From a virus, in the IMG/VR virus record IMGVR_UViG_3300025108_004281, positions 1 through 64,000 of that record: 64,000 bases of DNA; one strand, given 5' to 3'. Both the position numbers and the translations under genes were made by a program. Positions 40,273 through 51,536 of this stretch are shown in pieces. Position 1 is the stretch's first letter; each line of letters starts with the position of its first letter. The notes under the pieces are model-generated. The model was not told the DNA's origin. It ran no database searches and saw only the letters and a list, made by a program, of their open reading frames with translations.

Positions 40273-42021
40273 TTAAACAACATACTTGTATTCAACAACA
40301 CCTGTTACAACACCTGCTGTAGGTGTAGCACTTGTTGATCCGTCACTTTGAACGAACTCAAGTTGTACTGCCGCATTTTTAGTTAGCGAACTTGCAAAAG
40401 GTAAGTCAATAACATAAGTTCCAACTGCAACGTCGTTAGTTGTATGAGCCGCTAGTACATTACCTGCACCTGCGTTATCTTTAACTAACATACCGTCAAC
40501 TGAACCACCTGCTATCAATGTTGTAACATTAAGAATCACTCTACTTGCGTAATATGTTCTTCCTGATACGTTAGGTACAGTACCTATATCAAAAGAAGAG
40601 TCACTGCTGTTTGCTGTGAAACTTGCTCTTAATGTAAGACCGTCACCACCGTTGTTATCAACATAGTCTTTAACTGCCGCTGATGTTGGTAAAGTAGTAT
40701 CGTTATCGTTACTACTAATTCCGTCTGCTTCATCAACGAACTTAGTTACTGCAATACTTTCACCACTGTCAGTTAATGTACCAAAAGATACAATTCCTGA
40801 AGCAGTTACGTTTACTAGTCCAGTAGCACTACCAGAATTAATAGAAGCAGTTCCGTCTGTTAATGTACCACCTTGTAGTGATCCACTAAATGTACCTGCT
40901 GTCATATCTGATAATGTTTGATCCATTGCAAAAGTAACGTCATCATTTGTGTTACTTGAAGTAATGTTTCTTCCACCTAATAGTTTTAACTTGTCACTTG
41001 CTAATGCAACTACGTTATCAGCCGCATCATCTGACTGGATAGTCAATGATGTTGCAATTGATACTTCTGCCGCCGCTGTTATACGACCTTGTGCATCAAC
41101 TGTAAAAGTTGCTACATTAGAAGCATCACCGTAATCACCTGCTGTAACGGCTGTATTATCTAAACCTAATGTTACACTACTTGCGCCGGAGGCTGAAGTT
41201 ATTCCAGTTCCACCTGCGATAGTTAATGTACCAGTATCTAAGTCTAGAGTTCTTCCTGTACCGTCGTCACCAGTAAATGCTAAGTCATCGTCTCTGTCTA
41301 AGCCATCGACGTATGCTTTCATTTCAGTGTTAGCAGTATTTACATACGTGAGCATGTTACTGTTTGCTGTTGTAATAGTACTGTTTAAAGTAGTAACTTC
41401 GCCATCAACATAAGCCTTCACACTTTGTTGAGTTGGTACAGCAGTAGCACTATCTGAAGACATATTATCTTCATCTAGGAATGCTGTGATTGACGCACCA
41501 CTGGCACCAGTAAAACTAGAACCTGTGATTCCAGCCGCCTGCATGTCAGCCGCAGTATAAGTTAAAGCACCTGTTGAAGAACCTGTGAAAGATCCTGTTC
41601 CAAATACTACTTTATCTGCTGATTCGTCCCAACCTAAAAATACGTTGTCGCTGTCGCCTCTTTCGATAACAAGACCGACGTCGTTTGAAGGTGTACCAGT
41701 TGTGCCTGTTCCTAATTCTAGTAAGGCATCACTGATTGTTGTATTAGTTGAACTAACAGTTGTGGTTGCACCATTAACCGTTAAGTCACCTGTAATGACT
41801 GCGTCACCGTTAACAGTAACACTACTTGATGTTATATCGTCTGAAAGTAATGATCCTTGAACGTCAACGTTGGCGGCTCTAATAGCCTTAAGTGTTGAAC
41901 CATCTGACCCTGTGAATTCGTATCTATCATTAGCACTTACCCACTTAAATCGTCCACCACCTTTGCCAAGTTGTACATCGTTGGATATACCTTTTAGACC
42001 AAAATTCTTTACATCTGCCAT
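40273..42021 (-). CDS. Tail-fibre/structural protein, about 582 aa
   Basis: Start at ATG 42021 (MADVKNFG) with AAGGAG nine bases upstream; the frame extends to 42057 without a site. Gly/Ser/Thr/Asp-rich beta repeats (DLTVNGATTT, GTGSFTGSS) and LGWDESADKVVFGTG, related to the block in the 36257 gene. Many SDTVTLGLD-type repeats suggest a trimeric fibre. The leader carries a 5-bp hairpin (42046-42064). It is late-expressed and ends at the terminator at 40217. Confidence 0.8.
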   Translation of the reverse strand: MADVKNFGLKGISNDVQLGKGGGRFKWVSANDRYEFTGSDGSTLKAIRAANVDVQGSLLSDDITSSSVTVNGDAVITGDLTVNGATTTVSSTNTTISDALLELGTGTTGTPSNDVGLVIERGDSDNVFLGWDESADKVVFGTGSFTGSSTGALTYTAADMQAAGITGSSFTGASGASITAFLDEDNMSSDSATAVPTQQSVKAYVDGEVTTLNSTITTANSNMLTYVNTANTEMKAYVDGLDRDDDLAFTGDDGTGRTLDLDTGTLTIAGGTGITSASGASSVTLGLDNTAVTAGDYGDASNVATFTVDAQGRITAAAEVSIATSLTIQSDDAADNVVALASDKLKLLGGRNITSSNTNDDVTFAMDQTLSDMTAGTFSGSLQGGTLTDGTASINSGSATGLVNVTASGIVSFGTLTDSGESIAVTKFVDEADGISSNDNDTTLPTSAAVKDYVDNNGGDGLTLRASFTANSSDSSFDIGTVPNVSGRTYYASRVILNVTTLIAGGSVDGMLVKDNAGAGNVLAAHTTNDVAVGTYVIDLPFASSLTKNAAVQLEFVQSDGSTSATPTAGVVTGVVEYKYVV

Positions 42022-42117
42022 TTTGATTTTCTCCTTGGAGTTTTTGAGGGTATTCAACTCCCTCTTTCAATTTTTACATTGTTCCGGAATAATGTGTGTT
42101 GATGTATTGTGTACTAC

Positions 42118-42125
42118 TATTTATC
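42118..42125 (-). promoter_or_regulatory. Late-type promoter box GATAAATA
   Basis: GATAAATA on minus, about 96 bases upstream of the fibre start at 42021, in a gene-free gap. Confidence 0.55.
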
Positions 42126-42176
42126 TTTGAACCAGAAAAACTGGCCTTTAAATACCTTAAAATTTCTGTGCTTTTT

Positions 42177-44189
42177 TTAAACGTATGTGACTTTAACAGT
42201 GGCATTACCGGCTGTTGCGCCGTAATGATTGATTCTGAAGTTTACTTCTAATTCATCTGTATTAGAAGAAGGCCATACATACTCTGGATTTGTTATGTAT
42301 CCGCCTGCTGAGCCAGGATCGTTATCGTCCTGTCCATGTAAGAAATCTGTATCTACTGTGGTACCAACTTCCATTGTGGCTTCTTGTGAACCACCTGTGA
42401 ATGCTGTGTGTACTTCGACACTAACACTTTGTATTTTACCACCTGGCGATACATTACCTAAGTCATAATTTTGACTGTTACCAAAGCCTCCTACTGGTGC
42501 TGTTACGTTGTATGTGAGCGTCTGTGCGTCGGTATTAGCACTATCCTGGTCACTTACCTTAGTCCAACTACTACCATCATATAAGTATAATGCCCACTCA
42601 CCAACACCGTTATCTATAACGTATGCTTGGTCACCTGTTGTAGGTGATAGTGAATTTCTAGCACTTATATCTGATACTACTGTTACACTAGCACTTCTAA
42701 TACCTTGTTCTACATTCATTGCTAATGGGAACATTCCATTGTGTACACTGAAAATACCTGCGTTGTTTTCAAAGTTACCTGTGCTATCGTAAATATCAAT
42801 TGGCCCACCATCAGTTCTAGTAAGTTTTAGTTTACTACCTGTACTTGCTGATGTAAAAGAAGGTAACCCAGAAACATTACTACTACCTACAAATGGATTA
42901 CCGTTAGTATCATTAGAATTATTAAAGATGTTTATAGCATTACCGTTTGCTTCTGTGAGTGTTAATGCACTACTAGTAAATGTAGCAGTCAAATTAGGAA
43001 TACTTGCGGCATTAATATCTGTTGCCATGTCTTCTGGAATAGCAACTGCTATACCGTATGCACTTTGTCCTGCGGCATTAGTAGTAAAGTTTACTGTTGT
43101 ATTACCACTACCGCCATTAAAAATAGCACTAAATGTTGTATAACCGCCAACTAGTCCGTATGCTGTTCCACTAGCACTTGAAGTCACAGTTGTTGGTGCC
43201 GGTGATGTATCTGCTGTTATACTTGTACCACTAAGTCCATTTATTTGACTTACAGTTTCTGATAATGTACTACTAAAGCCTGCTCCATTAAATGTGTGAC
43301 TTACACCATTAAATTTAACAACTGTACCATCTGGTATTGTTGGGTTTATTGCTGAACCAGTTGTGCTTGTTTCTACAGCATTAGCAATCTTTAAGAACAT
43401 TATTTTACCTGTATCAGATGTAGTTAAGTCTCCATCTGTATCTGCGTAAATAAAATCTCCTGCTGAACCTGGTATTGCTGGTACAAAGTCTATAATTCTG
43501 TTATTAGGTGACACCATAAATGCGTTAGGTCCTGGGCCATTCTCTACTACAACACCAAAACTCTTACTTACTAGAGCGGCATTTGCCTTAACAAAATCTC
43601 CTGTATCACTGACTGCTATAACATCACCTACACTAAAACCGTGTGCTGTCTTTTCTAATAAGTAATTTAATTGTGGATTTAAGTATTGAAATCTACTGTT
43701 TACGTTTGCGTAAAAGTCCGAACTAACAATACCAGTTGGAAGTGGATCTAACATTGGGTGTCCACTTTCGTTTAGTGTGAACACTACAGCACTACCACTA
43801 TTGAATATACCAAGTCCTGTATTACTTTTAAATGTATTGTAACGTGCTACGTCTTCAACAACACATGTTACTGAACTAGCACTTTTGCTGTCAACTGAAA
43901 TAATTTTTAAACACTTACCGTCAGTTGCTCCTGCTACCCAGTCGCCAACTGCTACATCAAGTCCGTTAAACTCTCTGTCTTTTCTTGTTAAGTGAGAACC
44001 ATGTGATTGAGATGTAACTGAAAACACAATAGTCCATTGATAATTTTTTGGGGAACTACCACCTGAGTACCATCTGTCTGCTGAACCGTTAGCATGTGGC
44101 CATACAGTTTTACCAGTAATGCTAGTTACATTAACACCTAAAACTTTATTTGGTACATTGAGTTCTATTTGACTAGTCTTATAAGACAT
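42177..44189 (-). CDS. Tail-fibre/adhesin structural protein, 670 aa
   Basis: Large Ser/Thr/Gly/Asn-rich protein with an N-terminal attachment-like region (LNVPNKVLGVNVTSITGKTVW) and beta-repeat body. It has a TSPTTGDQAYVIDNGVGEWALYLYDGSSW segment typical of phage fibre and carbohydrate-binding modules. The C-terminus (GQDDNDPGSAGGYITNPEYVWPSSNTDELEVNF) looks like a globular tip. It is separated by four bases from the collagen-like gene. Confidence 0.8.
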   Translation of the reverse strand: MSYKTSQIELNVPNKVLGVNVTSITGKTVWPHANGSADRWYSGGSSPKNYQWTIVFSVTSQSHGSHLTRKDREFNGLDVAVGDWVAGATDGKCLKIISVDSKSASSVTCVVEDVARYNTFKSNTGLGIFNSGSAVVFTLNESGHPMLDPLPTGIVSSDFYANVNSRFQYLNPQLNYLLEKTAHGFSVGDVIAVSDTGDFVKANAALVSKSFGVVVENGPGPNAFMVSPNNRIIDFVPAIPGSAGDFIYADTDGDLTTSDTGKIMFLKIANAVETSTTGSAINPTIPDGTVVKFNGVSHTFNGAGFSSTLSETVSQINGLSGTSITADTSPAPTTVTSSASGTAYGLVGGYTTFSAIFNGGSGNTTVNFTTNAAGQSAYGIAVAIPEDMATDINAASIPNLTATFTSSALTLTEANGNAINIFNNSNDTNGNPFVGSSNVSGLPSFTSASTGSKLKLTRTDGGPIDIYDSTGNFENNAGIFSVHNGMFPLAMNVEQGIRSASVTVVSDISARNSLSPTTGDQAYVIDNGVGEWALYLYDGSSWTKVSDQDSANTDAQTLTYNVTAPVGGFGNSQNYDLGNVSPGGKIQSVSVEVHTAFTGGSQEATMEVGTTVDTDFLHGQDDNDPGSAGGYITNPEYVWPSSNTDELEVNFRINHYGATAGNATVKVTYV

Positions 44190-44193
44190 AGTA

Positions 44194-47100
44194 TTACTCC
44201 GCCATCACAAACGTAATCCAAGCATGGGTGCTTGTTCCAAACGATCTACTTGCTCCTGTTATCGCTTCTGTGACTTTCAAGTCTACGTTAGCATCACTTG
44301 AGAAACTTCCAAATGCTGTTGGAGATCCACTGCTTCCGCCGCCGTCTACTGTTCTTGTTGTCCAGTCACCACTAACAGCATTCATGCTGTATTTGTTTGA
44401 CGCATATTGATAACCATGGGCCATAATTGCTACTGGTGGATAATCAAATCCTGTAAACTGTACTTCAATCTCAGCACCTGTATCGCTGGTAATTGTTGTA
44501 GCATTAATGCCTGCTGTAGTATCTGATATACTTGATAGTGCGCCTGACGTACTGTAATTGAGTTTCATTCTTTCATAAGTGTTACCACGTGTTACGGAAC
44601 CGCCGCCTCCGCCGCCACCTGGCTCACCTTTTTGTCCTTTATCTCCAGCCGCACCATCTGATCCATCTGCTCCATCTGATCCTGCTGGTCCTTGTGGACC
44701 TGCTACTGTACTTGGTTCACCCTTAGCACCTGTTGGTCCTTGTGGACCTGTTGGACCTGCATTACCGTCACTACCTGCTGTACCCTGTGGTCCAGTGTCA
44801 CCTTTTTGTCCTTTATCACCTGTCGGTCCAGTTGGGCCACCTAATTCACCTTTGTCACCCTTACTTCCTGTTGGACCTACTGGTCCTACGTTACCTTGAG
44901 GTCCTGTTGGTCCTGTAGCACCTGCTGAACCCTGTGGACCTACTTCACCTTTAGTACCCTGTCCACCCTGTGGTCCAGTTGCACCTTGTGGTCCTAATTC
45001 TCCTTTTTGTCCTTTGGCTCCATCGTTACCAGCATCTCCCTGAGGACCTGTTGGACCTGCTGGTCCTGTTGCTCCTGCTGGTCCTGTTGGACCTGCTACT
45101 GTACTATCAGCACCTGTGGCTCCCTTCTGTCCTTGAGCACCTTGAGGTCCTGTGGCACCTTGAGCACCAGTTGAACCTTGTGGACCTATATCACCTTTTG
45201 ATCCTTGTGGACCTGTTGGACCTGCTACACCTTGAGCACCAGTTGTACCTTGAGCACCTGTGGCTCCAGTTTCACCTTTTTGTCCAGTATCACCTTTTTG
45301 TCCTTTATCTCCTGCTGATGAGGCCGCTACCCATGAACTATCATAATAAATGTATAGATCACCGTCATCACTTGCCCACCATAAGTCGCCTTCAGAGCCA
45401 CCACTTGGGGAAACATTTGCAACGGCAACTGAGGCATCAACACTATCTAATGCTGAACTTATATCAACATTACTACTACCGCCACTAATTGAAATGACAT
45501 TACCTGTCATACTTAGTGTTTGGTTAGTACCAGCACCTATTTCACCTTTTTGTCCTTGTGGTCCAGTTGCTCCAACTTCACCTTTATCTCCAGCAGTTCC
45601 TTGTGGTCCTGTTGGTCCTGCATCTCCTTGAGGTCCTGTTGCTCCAGTGGCTCCTTTATCTCCGGCAGTTCCTTGTGGTCCTTGTGGGCCAACTTCGCCT
45701 TTTGCTCCATCGTTTCCTGCTGGTCCAGTTGCACCTGCTGGTCCTGTTGGTCCAACATCTCCTTGTGCACCTTTATCTCCAGTTGCACCAGTTGTTCCCT
45801 GGGCACCTTGATCTCCTTTTGAACCTTTGTCTCCATTGGCTCCTGCAGGTCCTGTATTACCTACATTTCCTTGTGGACCTGTGGCTCCTGTTGCGCCAGT
45901 CTCTCCTACTTCACCCTTTTGTCCTTTTGCCCCATCACTACCTGCTGGGCCAGTTGCTCCAGTATCACCTTTGACTCCTGAACCTGAACCGGTAGCATCG
46001 ATTGTAATTGTTTGAGCATTGCTATCTGCTGATATTGTTGCATTAGCACCTGCTATAAATGTTAATTGGTCTGCGGCTACATTTGCTACTACACTATTAC
46101 CACCTTGTACACTTACAGTTTTAAATGCTTCGCCGGCTCCACCGCCTCCGCCACTGCCTGTGTTATTAATTGTAATAGTATCAGTACTTGCATCAGCAGT
46201 AATCGAAATACCGCTACCTGCTACAAAATTTAATGTATCTTGATTATTTTCTGCAATAATTAAGTCTTGTCCAGCAACACTAATATTTTTAAATATACCA
46301 TCATTTAGTTGGGTATTATTAATTGTTACTGTATCGCCTGTAACTGATGTTGTTATACCTGTACCACCAACAATATTAAATGTATCGTCTTTGGCACTAG
46401 CATCTGTTGAACCTGAATCGCCTGTAAAACTCTTATAATATCTTAATGCAGATACATTAGAGGTAATTGCTGTATTAACTTCTGCTTTAGTGTACTTGTC
46501 AATACTACTATCATTTAATGTAGCATCAATTATAATTGAATCTGTTCCTGGATTAGCAGTAAAACTTACATTACTACCGCTAACTAAATTTAATGTATCA
46601 TTATTGTTATCTGCAATAAGAAGTGTGCCATCTACATCGACGTTTTTAAATACGCCTGTGATAGCATCTGTTTTTGAAATCTGTATAGTATTGTTGGCTG
46701 TATATTGATTTACATCAATACCTGTTCCGCCCTCAAATCTAATTGCGTGGGTGGCACTTGTGGCACTGATTGTATTTGCTGAGCCAACACTAGTAACTGT
46801 GCTTATAGCATTTTGTAATTGTGCTGATGCAATATTGGCATCAACTTCTGCTTTGCTGTAAACACCTAAATTTGTTCTTGCTGTTGCGGCATCTGGTAAG
46901 TCACTTAAATTATTTGTTTTGTTGACTGCGTTTGCTAATGTTGCCGCTGTAATAATAGTTGAGCCATCTTCTAATCTAATGGCCGAGTCTGCTGTTCCTC
47001 TAAATCTGTTTGCAAATATATTTAAATATTTGTAATTGCTGTTACCAATGTCATATGACATTGTTGTATCTGGTGCACTTGTGGCACTCTTAGGAATATA

Positions 47101-47871
47101 ATTTGCTAAGTTGGCAGTTAGTTGACTAGCAGTTAAACCACCAGTTTGTAATGTTGTCCAACTAACACCACCTGAACCATTTGTTACAAGTACTTGTCCG
47201 TTAGTACCATCTGATGTTGGTAATGTAAATGCGTTAGCAAATGTTGTACTTCTATTAGAATTTATTTTTAATGCTGGTGTTGTACTACTTGCACTACCTA
47301 CATAAAATACAGTACTGTTTGCACTTCTAACTTCAATATGACCATCTGTGCTTTTTGTTCCTAATATTAAACTATGTTGTGAACTAAGTTCTACATCTGC
47401 GGCATCGTTTGAACTAATAACAAATCTTGTTTTAGCATCAAATCCTGCACTTTGACTGTTAGTAGGATAGTTTGCGTTATTTAATATACCTGCGTATGCT
47501 GTGATATTAGCATTATCACCAAAGTTTCTACCTGAGAAGATATTTGTATTGCCATTCACATTGTGAATGCTTAATGGTGTTGGTAGTGTATATGCTGTTG
47601 AGGAAACAGTAATAACGTTTGCAGATTCAGTTACAGTTGTTGCACCTGAGCCTTGTATCTTTTTAAAGTTTAATTGTGAACCGTCTTTTGCTGAGAATAG
47701 TCCAATGCCTGAAGCACCAACATTAGCACCACCAGTAACGGCGGCATTGGCATCTGAAGACAAACTATCTTGTGCTACAAAAATTCCTTGTGCAGAATCG
47801 TAAACTAGGATCTGATTATCGGTGATCCCGTCTATATTAAAAGTTAAATTATCTCCTGTTACATTTGGCAT
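44194..47871 (-). CDS. Collagen-like tail-fibre protein, 1225 aa
   Basis: The N-terminal about 630 residues are fibre-like beta repeats (a TSxG/VTINN pattern with repeated GxGI..DSxxxTITID blocks). Two long Gly-X-Y collagen blocks follow (about 633-778 and 852-1085), separated by a 70-residue globular segment with [23 protein letters not shown] Gly-run (1085-1094) leads to a 130-aa C-terminal domain ending in the [18 protein letters not shown] region, likely for trimerisation or receptor binding. Lysines sit almost only in the Y position (GxK), usually followed by Asp or Glu. A late box precedes the gene (47903). Confidence 0.92.
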   Translation of the reverse strand: MPNVTGDNLTFNIDGITDNQILVYDSAQGIFVAQDSLSSDANAAVTGGANVGASGIGLFSAKDGSQLNFKKIQGSGATTVTESANVITVSSTAYTLPTPLSIHNVNGNTNIFSGRNFGDNANITAYAGILNNANYPTNSQSAGFDAKTRFVISSNDAADVELSSQHSLILGTKSTDGHIEVRSANSTVFYVGSASSTTPALKINSNRSTTFANAFTLPTSDGTNGQVLVTNGSGGVSWTTLQTGGLTASQLTANLANYIPKSATSAPDTTMSYDIGNSNYKYLNIFANRFRGTADSAIRLEDGSTIITAATLANAVNKTNNLSDLPDAATARTNLGVYSKAEVDANIASAQLQNAISTVTSVGSANTISATSATHAIRFEGGTGIDVNQYTANNTIQISKTDAITGVFKNVDVDGTLLIADNNNDTLNLVSGSNVSFTANPGTDSIIIDATLNDSSIDKYTKAEVNTAITSNVSALRYYKSFTGDSGSTDASAKDDTFNIVGGTGITTSVTGDTVTINNTQLNDGIFKNISVAGQDLIIAENNQDTLNFVAGSGISITADASTDTITINNTGSGGGGGAGEAFKTVSVQGGNSVVANVAADQLTFIAGANATISADSNAQTITIDATGSGSGVKGDTGATGPAGSDGAKGQKGEVGETGATGATGPQGNVGNTGPAGANGDKGSKGDQGAQGTTGATGDKGAQGDVGPTGPAGATGPAGNDGAKGEVGPQGPQGTAGDKGATGATGPQGDAGPTGPQGTAGDKGEVGATGPQGQKGEIGAGTNQTLSMTGNVISISGGSSNVDISSALDSVDASVAVANVSPSGGSEGDLWWASDDGDLYIYYDSSWVAASSAGDKGQKGDTGQKGETGATGAQGTTGAQGVAGPTGPQGSKGDIGPQGSTGAQGATGPQGAQGQKGATGADSTVAGPTGPAGATGPAGPTGPQGDAGNDGAKGQKGELGPQGATGPQGGQGTKGEVGPQGSAGATGPTGPQGNVGPVGPTGSKGDKGELGGPTGPTGDKGQKGDTGPQGTAGSDGNAGPTGPQGPTGAKGEPSTVAGPQGPAGSDGADGSDGAAGDKGQKGEPGGGGGGGSVTRGNTYERMKLNYSTSGALSSISDTTAGINATTITSDTGAEIEVQFTGFDYPPVAIMAHGYQYASNKYSMNAVSGDWTTRTVDGGGSSGSPTAFGSFSSDANVDLKVTEAITGASRSFGTSTHAWITFVMAE
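44620..45975 (-). repeat. Gly-X-Y collagen-coding repeat arrays
   Basis: Approximate span of the two triplet-repeat blocks in the 1225-aa gene, with DNA-level near-repeats of Gly-Pro-Gln, Gly-Ala-Thr and Gly-x-Lys codons, broken near 45320-45535 by the globular insert. Such repeats can expand or contract by slippage. Confidence 0.85.
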
Positions 47872-47902
47872 AGTATTCCTATTCTAATTTGCAATTATAA
47901 TG

Positions 47903-47910
47903 TATTTATC
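47903..47910 (-). promoter_or_regulatory. Late-type promoter box GATAAATA
   Basis: GATAAATA on minus, 31 bases upstream of the ATG at 47871. Confidence 0.5.
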
Positions 47911-47922
47911 AACTAAGTTGAT

Positions 47923-48282
47923 TTAATTGCTTAATAAAATTTGTGAGATACTACCGTAAGATGACTCGTATGTACTACCATCGCCGACTCCTGTTCTATC
48001 TAGAACGGCTCTTAGGTATACATAATTACCCTTAAATGTGTGAATTTCTGTGCCTGTAGTTGCAGATGCTTTTTCAATTAGTTTAATATCTCCCCAATCG
48101 GCTGATTCAGGGGTTAATGATAGTGTGCCTTGCAGTTTAATCTTGCCTACAAAAGCATTTAACTTTACACTAACGGAGTGAATTCCGTCCGTATAACCGA
48201 AATAACTATCTGCTTTGATTTTGTCGCCGGTTAAACTCATGTTATCGCTTGAGTTTCCTAGCATTTCTAATGTTCTTCTCAT
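47923..48282 (-). CDS. Probable fibre-tip or head-decorating protein, 119 aa
   Basis: Start at ATG 48282 (MRRTLEMLG), which has TGAGG six bases upstream; the frame extends to a TTG at 48294. Predicted beta-sandwich (GIHSVSVKLNAFVGKIKLQGTLSLTP). Such short beta proteins lie beside fibre genes in T4-like phages. Exact role unknown. Late box 48298. Confidence 0.65.
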   Translation of the reverse strand: MRRTLEMLGNSSDNMSLTGDKIKADSYFGYTDGIHSVSVKLNAFVGKIKLQGTLSLTPESADWGDIKLIEKASATTGTEIHTFKGNYVYLRAVLDRTGVGDGSTYESSYGSISQILLSN

Positions 48283-48297
48283 AAGTAGCCTCAATTG

Positions 48298-48305
48298 TAT
48301 TTATC
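48298..48305 (-). promoter_or_regulatory. Late-type promoter box GATAAATA
   Basis: GATAAATA on minus, about 15 bases upstream of the ATG at 48282; it lies downstream of the lysozyme stop. Confidence 0.5.
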
Positions 48306-48331
48306 TCAATAAGGCACTTATGAGAATGTTG

Positions 48332-48805
48332 TTAAACTTGTTCGAGTCGAGTCATCAGTCTTTCAGCACGGTTAGTTACTTGTTTGTGCCATCTTGAATC
48401 TCTACCTTCCTTTGCGGCTTCTTTCCAATCTTCTTTTAGAATTGCGGCATGCATTTTCTTAAACTTACTAAGTCTTGTACGACCCATGTTAAACATCATA
48501 TTAACCAAGATTTGCTGGACCTCGTCTGGTAAGTCTCCAAACACCCCTTCTTCGTATAATAACTCACACTCAGATATTGCTGTGTCAAGGTCTCTTTCAA
48601 AACATTCTTTAACACGTTCTTCTGATACTGGTGTTCCAACTTCTGCTCCATGCTCTGGATCGGTGTCGAGGACCAAATGCCCCACTCCAAAAGTCGGGTA
48701 TCCCAAGTGGTCGAGGTAGATCTCATTGACTACTCCTTCATCTATTTTAAGTTGCTCAAAAACTGCTTCTCTATCTAATTTTGTGTCTCTTCCAAATAAT
48801 CCCAT
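48332..48805 (-). CDS. T4-type lysozyme (endolysin)
   Basis: 157 aa. The T4 lysozyme catalytic triad spacing is conserved exactly: E23, D32, T38 (DEGVVNEIYLD...YPTFGVGH), matching E11, D20, T26 of T4. It hydrolyses peptidoglycan glycan bonds at lysis. The sequence has no signal peptide, so it needs a holin; candidates in this window are unproven. It overlaps nothing and has a base gap of one to the next gene. Confidence 0.95.
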   Translation of the reverse strand: MGLFGRDTKLDREAVFEQLKIDEGVVNEIYLDHLGYPTFGVGHLVLDTDPEHGAEVGTPVSEERVKECFERDLDTAISECELLYEEGVFGDLPDEVQQILVNMMFNMGRTRLSKFKKMHAAILKEDWKEAAKEGRDSRWHKQVTNRAERLMTRLEQV

Positions 48806-49354
48806 TTATAATTCCTCTGTGGTAACAACTTTATATATTTCGCTATTACCTACTGTTAATTGTAATTTAGCAACATCTTTTTTATTGGTCATGTAAACTG
48901 TTGATTTCCAACCATCACCAGTGTGTGTTACTTTTGCATCCATACTAAGTTTGCTAACTTTTTTAACCCAATCAATATTTGGCCAATACTTGTATGCTAC
49001 ATATCTATATTTATTAAAAAACAGTTGTCTTCTAAGTATTTGATTATTTGATGTAATAACATCATATTCTTCTTGCGAACGTATACCTTGTACACTAATT
49101 ATACTATCTTTAAATTTTCTAATAAATTTTTTAGCAACTTTGCTATCTGAAAAATACACTGAATAATTTTTGTGCCATGCAAATTTCATTGTGTCCCAGC
49201 AGTACTGATTTTGAAATTTGTATATTTCTTCTAATACCATAGGATCGTGTATAAGCCAATTGCCTTTTACTTCTGCTTTGATATGATACTTATTCCACCA
49301 TAATTTAAATGATGGCCGGATATCTATACCGGAAACAGTATTGCCTAAATTCAT
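48806..49354 (-). CDS. Hypothetical protein, 182 aa
   Basis: Basic, aromatic-rich protein with Trp/Tyr-heavy segments (YKYWPNIDW), possibly beta-rich. Not recognised. It overlaps the ClpA stop by four bases. Confidence 0.65.
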   Translation of the reverse strand: MNLGNTVSGIDIRPSFKLWWNKYHIKAEVKGNWLIHDPMVLEEIYKFQNQYCWDTMKFAWHKNYSVYFSDSKVAKKFIRKFKDSIISVQGIRSQEEYDVITSNNQILRRQLFFNKYRYVAYKYWPNIDWVKKVSKLSMDAKVTHTGDGWKSTVYMTNKKDVAKLQLTVGNSEIYKVVTTEEL

Positions 49355-51528
49355 TTGACAGTGAATTCAAACTGCTCAATATAATCTACAAGTACTACGC
49401 CTTCCTCTATTTTATCAAACAATATTTTTTTACTAATTGGCTTCTTGACAACATCTTCGAACAATCTTTTTAAAGGCCTTGCACCCATGCTAGGTTCAAA
49501 TCCGTTATCTGCAATATATTTCTTAGCCGCTTTGGTAAGTTCAATACTAACTTTACTGTCATTACTAGCAAGTAATTCGTTTGTTTCTCTAACAATTTTA
49601 TCAATAATAAGATTAACTTCTTTCATTCCTAGTTTGTTAAACTTAACATAAGAGTCTATCCTGTTTCTAAACTCTGGTGTGAAGAAACTTTTGACTGCTT
49701 TTATATCTGTGTCTGTATGTGATGTTTCACCAAATCCAATCTTGCTTGTTTCTGCCTTGGCGGCACCTAAGTTACTTGTCATTATAAGTGTAACATTACT
49801 GAAGTCTACTTGCTTGCCTGTTGCACCTGTAAGTCTACCATCGTCCATTACTTGTAGTAACACTTGTAATACTTCTGGTGCGGCTTTCTCTACTTCATCT
49901 AGTAGCAACACACAATTAGGATTCTTATCAATTTCAGAAAGCAACATGCCTTGTCCTAGTTCGCCTTCTGCGTGTCCTACATAACCTGGAGGAGCACCAA
50001 TTAGTTTACTTACACTATGTCTTTCCATATACTCTGACATGTCAAACTTAACAAGTTTAATATCTAATTCGTCTGCTAATGCTCTTGCTGTTTCTGTTTT
50101 ACCTACACCAGTCGGTCCTACAAATAGGAAACTACCAATTGGTTTGTTTGGTTCTCTTAGGCCTGCTTTACTAACAAGTATACTTTCTACTAGTTTATCG
50201 ACTGCTTCGTCTTGTCCAAACACTTTCTTTTTAATCTTTTTATCTAACTTGCTGAAGCCTTTTGTGTCTTTAACATCTACTACTTCTTGTTTAATTTTAG
50301 CAATCTTTGATACCTGTGCTACTACTGAGTCAAGATTTACAACTTTCTTTTCTAATACTTTAGTGACTGCACCTGCGGCATCTACAATGTCTAATGCTTT
50401 GTCTGGAAAGTACTTATTCTTAATATATCTGTCTGCCAATTCACATGCTTTTTCTATAGCACCTTCTTCATACTTGACTTTGTGGAACTCTTCGTAGTAT
50501 GGCTGTAAGCCTTGGCATATTTTAATAGTATCTTTAAGTGTTGTTTCTTCTACGTCTAGTCTTGCAAACCTACGCATCAATGCTCTATCTTTCTCAAACG
50601 TACTTGCAAACTCATCTGGTGTAGTTGCACCAATACACAATAGTTTACCTTTGCCTAACAATGGCTTTAACATGTTTGCCGCATCTACTTGACTGCTACC
50701 AGCACTACCGGCACCCATAATCATATGTATTTCGTCAATAAACAGAATAGCATTTTCGTTCTTTTCTATCTGTTCTAAAACTGTTTTTAGTCTTTCTTCA
50801 AAGTCACCTCTAAACTTTGTACCTGCTAACATTGTACCAACATCTATTTGATAAACAGTTTTATCTTCTAGTGTTTTAGGAACTTGCTTGTTGATAATTT
50901 TCCATGCCATACCTTCTGCAATAGCAGTTTTACCTACTCCGGGTTCACCAACTAAGCATACGTTATTCTTTTTACGTCTAGCAAGTATTTCAACAACATC
51001 ATTTACTTCTTCGCTTCTACCAATGAGAGGATCAATACTTCCGTTCATTGCTTCTTCGTTTAAGTTTTTAATGTAGTCTTGTGTTTCTTCTACTAGTTCG
51101 CCTTCAACGACATCGCCTAATATTTCAATTAAATTTTCTCTATGGCAACCATTAACTGCTAAAAAATATGCACTATGTGAATTTTCTTCATTTGTAATAC
51201 TAACTAGCAAATCAATTGCAGATATTTTATCTCTACCATTAAAGATACTTTGTGCAAATGCTCTTTGAAAGACACGTTCAACTGCTACAGTTTTCTTAGG
51301 CTTGCCTGTGCTACCGCCTTCTGATTTAAGATTGTTGTACTCATCGTCATTAAGATAAGTCACAATGTCTGCTTCTAATTGTTTAATTTCAACATTACAT
51401 TCACCTAATACTTTTTTAATCTCTTTATCTTTAATAAGAGCCAGAGCAACATGCTCTAGAGTCATATACTCATGACTAAATTGATTAGATATTTCGTATG
51501 CTTTTTCTATAATTCCTTCAACATTCAT
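49351..51528 (-). CDS. clpA: ClpA-like AAA+ unfoldase
   Basis: 725 aa. It has an N-terminal Clp_N repeat domain ([16 protein letters not shown]), Walker A1 GEPGVGKTA, Walker B1 ILFIDEIH, Walker A2 GPTGVGKTE and Walker B2 [10 protein letters not shown], and an IGF loop (I597-G598-F599) in the position of the ClpP-docking loop. It lacks the ClpB middle coiled-coil, so it is ClpA-type. It can probably dock onto the host ClpP to redirect proteolysis. The DnaJ-like gene lies 8 bases upstream of its start. Confidence 0.93.
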   Translation of the reverse strand: MNVEGIIEKAYEISNQFSHEYMTLEHVALALIKDKEIKKVLGECNVEIKQLEADIVTYLNDDEYNNLKSEGGSTGKPKKTVAVERVFQRAFAQSIFNGRDKISAIDLLVSITNEENSHSAYFLAVNGCHRENLIEILGDVVEGELVEETQDYIKNLNEEAMNGSIDPLIGRSEEVNDVVEILARRKKNNVCLVGEPGVGKTAIAEGMAWKIINKQVPKTLEDKTVYQIDVGTMLAGTKFRGDFEERLKTVLEQIEKNENAILFIDEIHMIMGAGSAGSSQVDAANMLKPLLGKGKLLCIGATTPDEFASTFEKDRALMRRFARLDVEETTLKDTIKICQGLQPYYEEFHKVKYEEGAIEKACELADRYIKNKYFPDKALDIVDAAGAVTKVLEKKVVNLDSVVAQVSKIAKIKQEVVDVKDTKGFSKLDKKIKKKVFGQDEAVDKLVESILVSKAGLREPNKPIGSFLFVGPTGVGKTETARALADELDIKLVKFDMSEYMERHSVSKLIGAPPGYVGHAEGELGQGMLLSEIDKNPNCVLLLDEVEKAAPEVLQVLLQVMDDGRLTGATGKQVDFSNVTLIMTSNLGAAKAETSKIGFGETSHTDTDIKAVKSFFTPEFRNRIDSYVKFNKLGMKEVNLIIDKIVRETNELLASNDSKVSIELTKAAKKYIADNGFEPSMGARPLKRLFEDVVKKPISKKILFDKIEEGVVLVDYIEQFEFTVK

Positions 51529-51536
51529 AATAGTAT

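Noticed and set aside
44579-45974. Long plus-strand frames opposite the collagen-like gene, Pro- or Leu-rich
   Set aside because: They are the complement of Gly-X-Y codons; no Shine-Dalgarno site or start context, and low-complexity leucine/proline runs.
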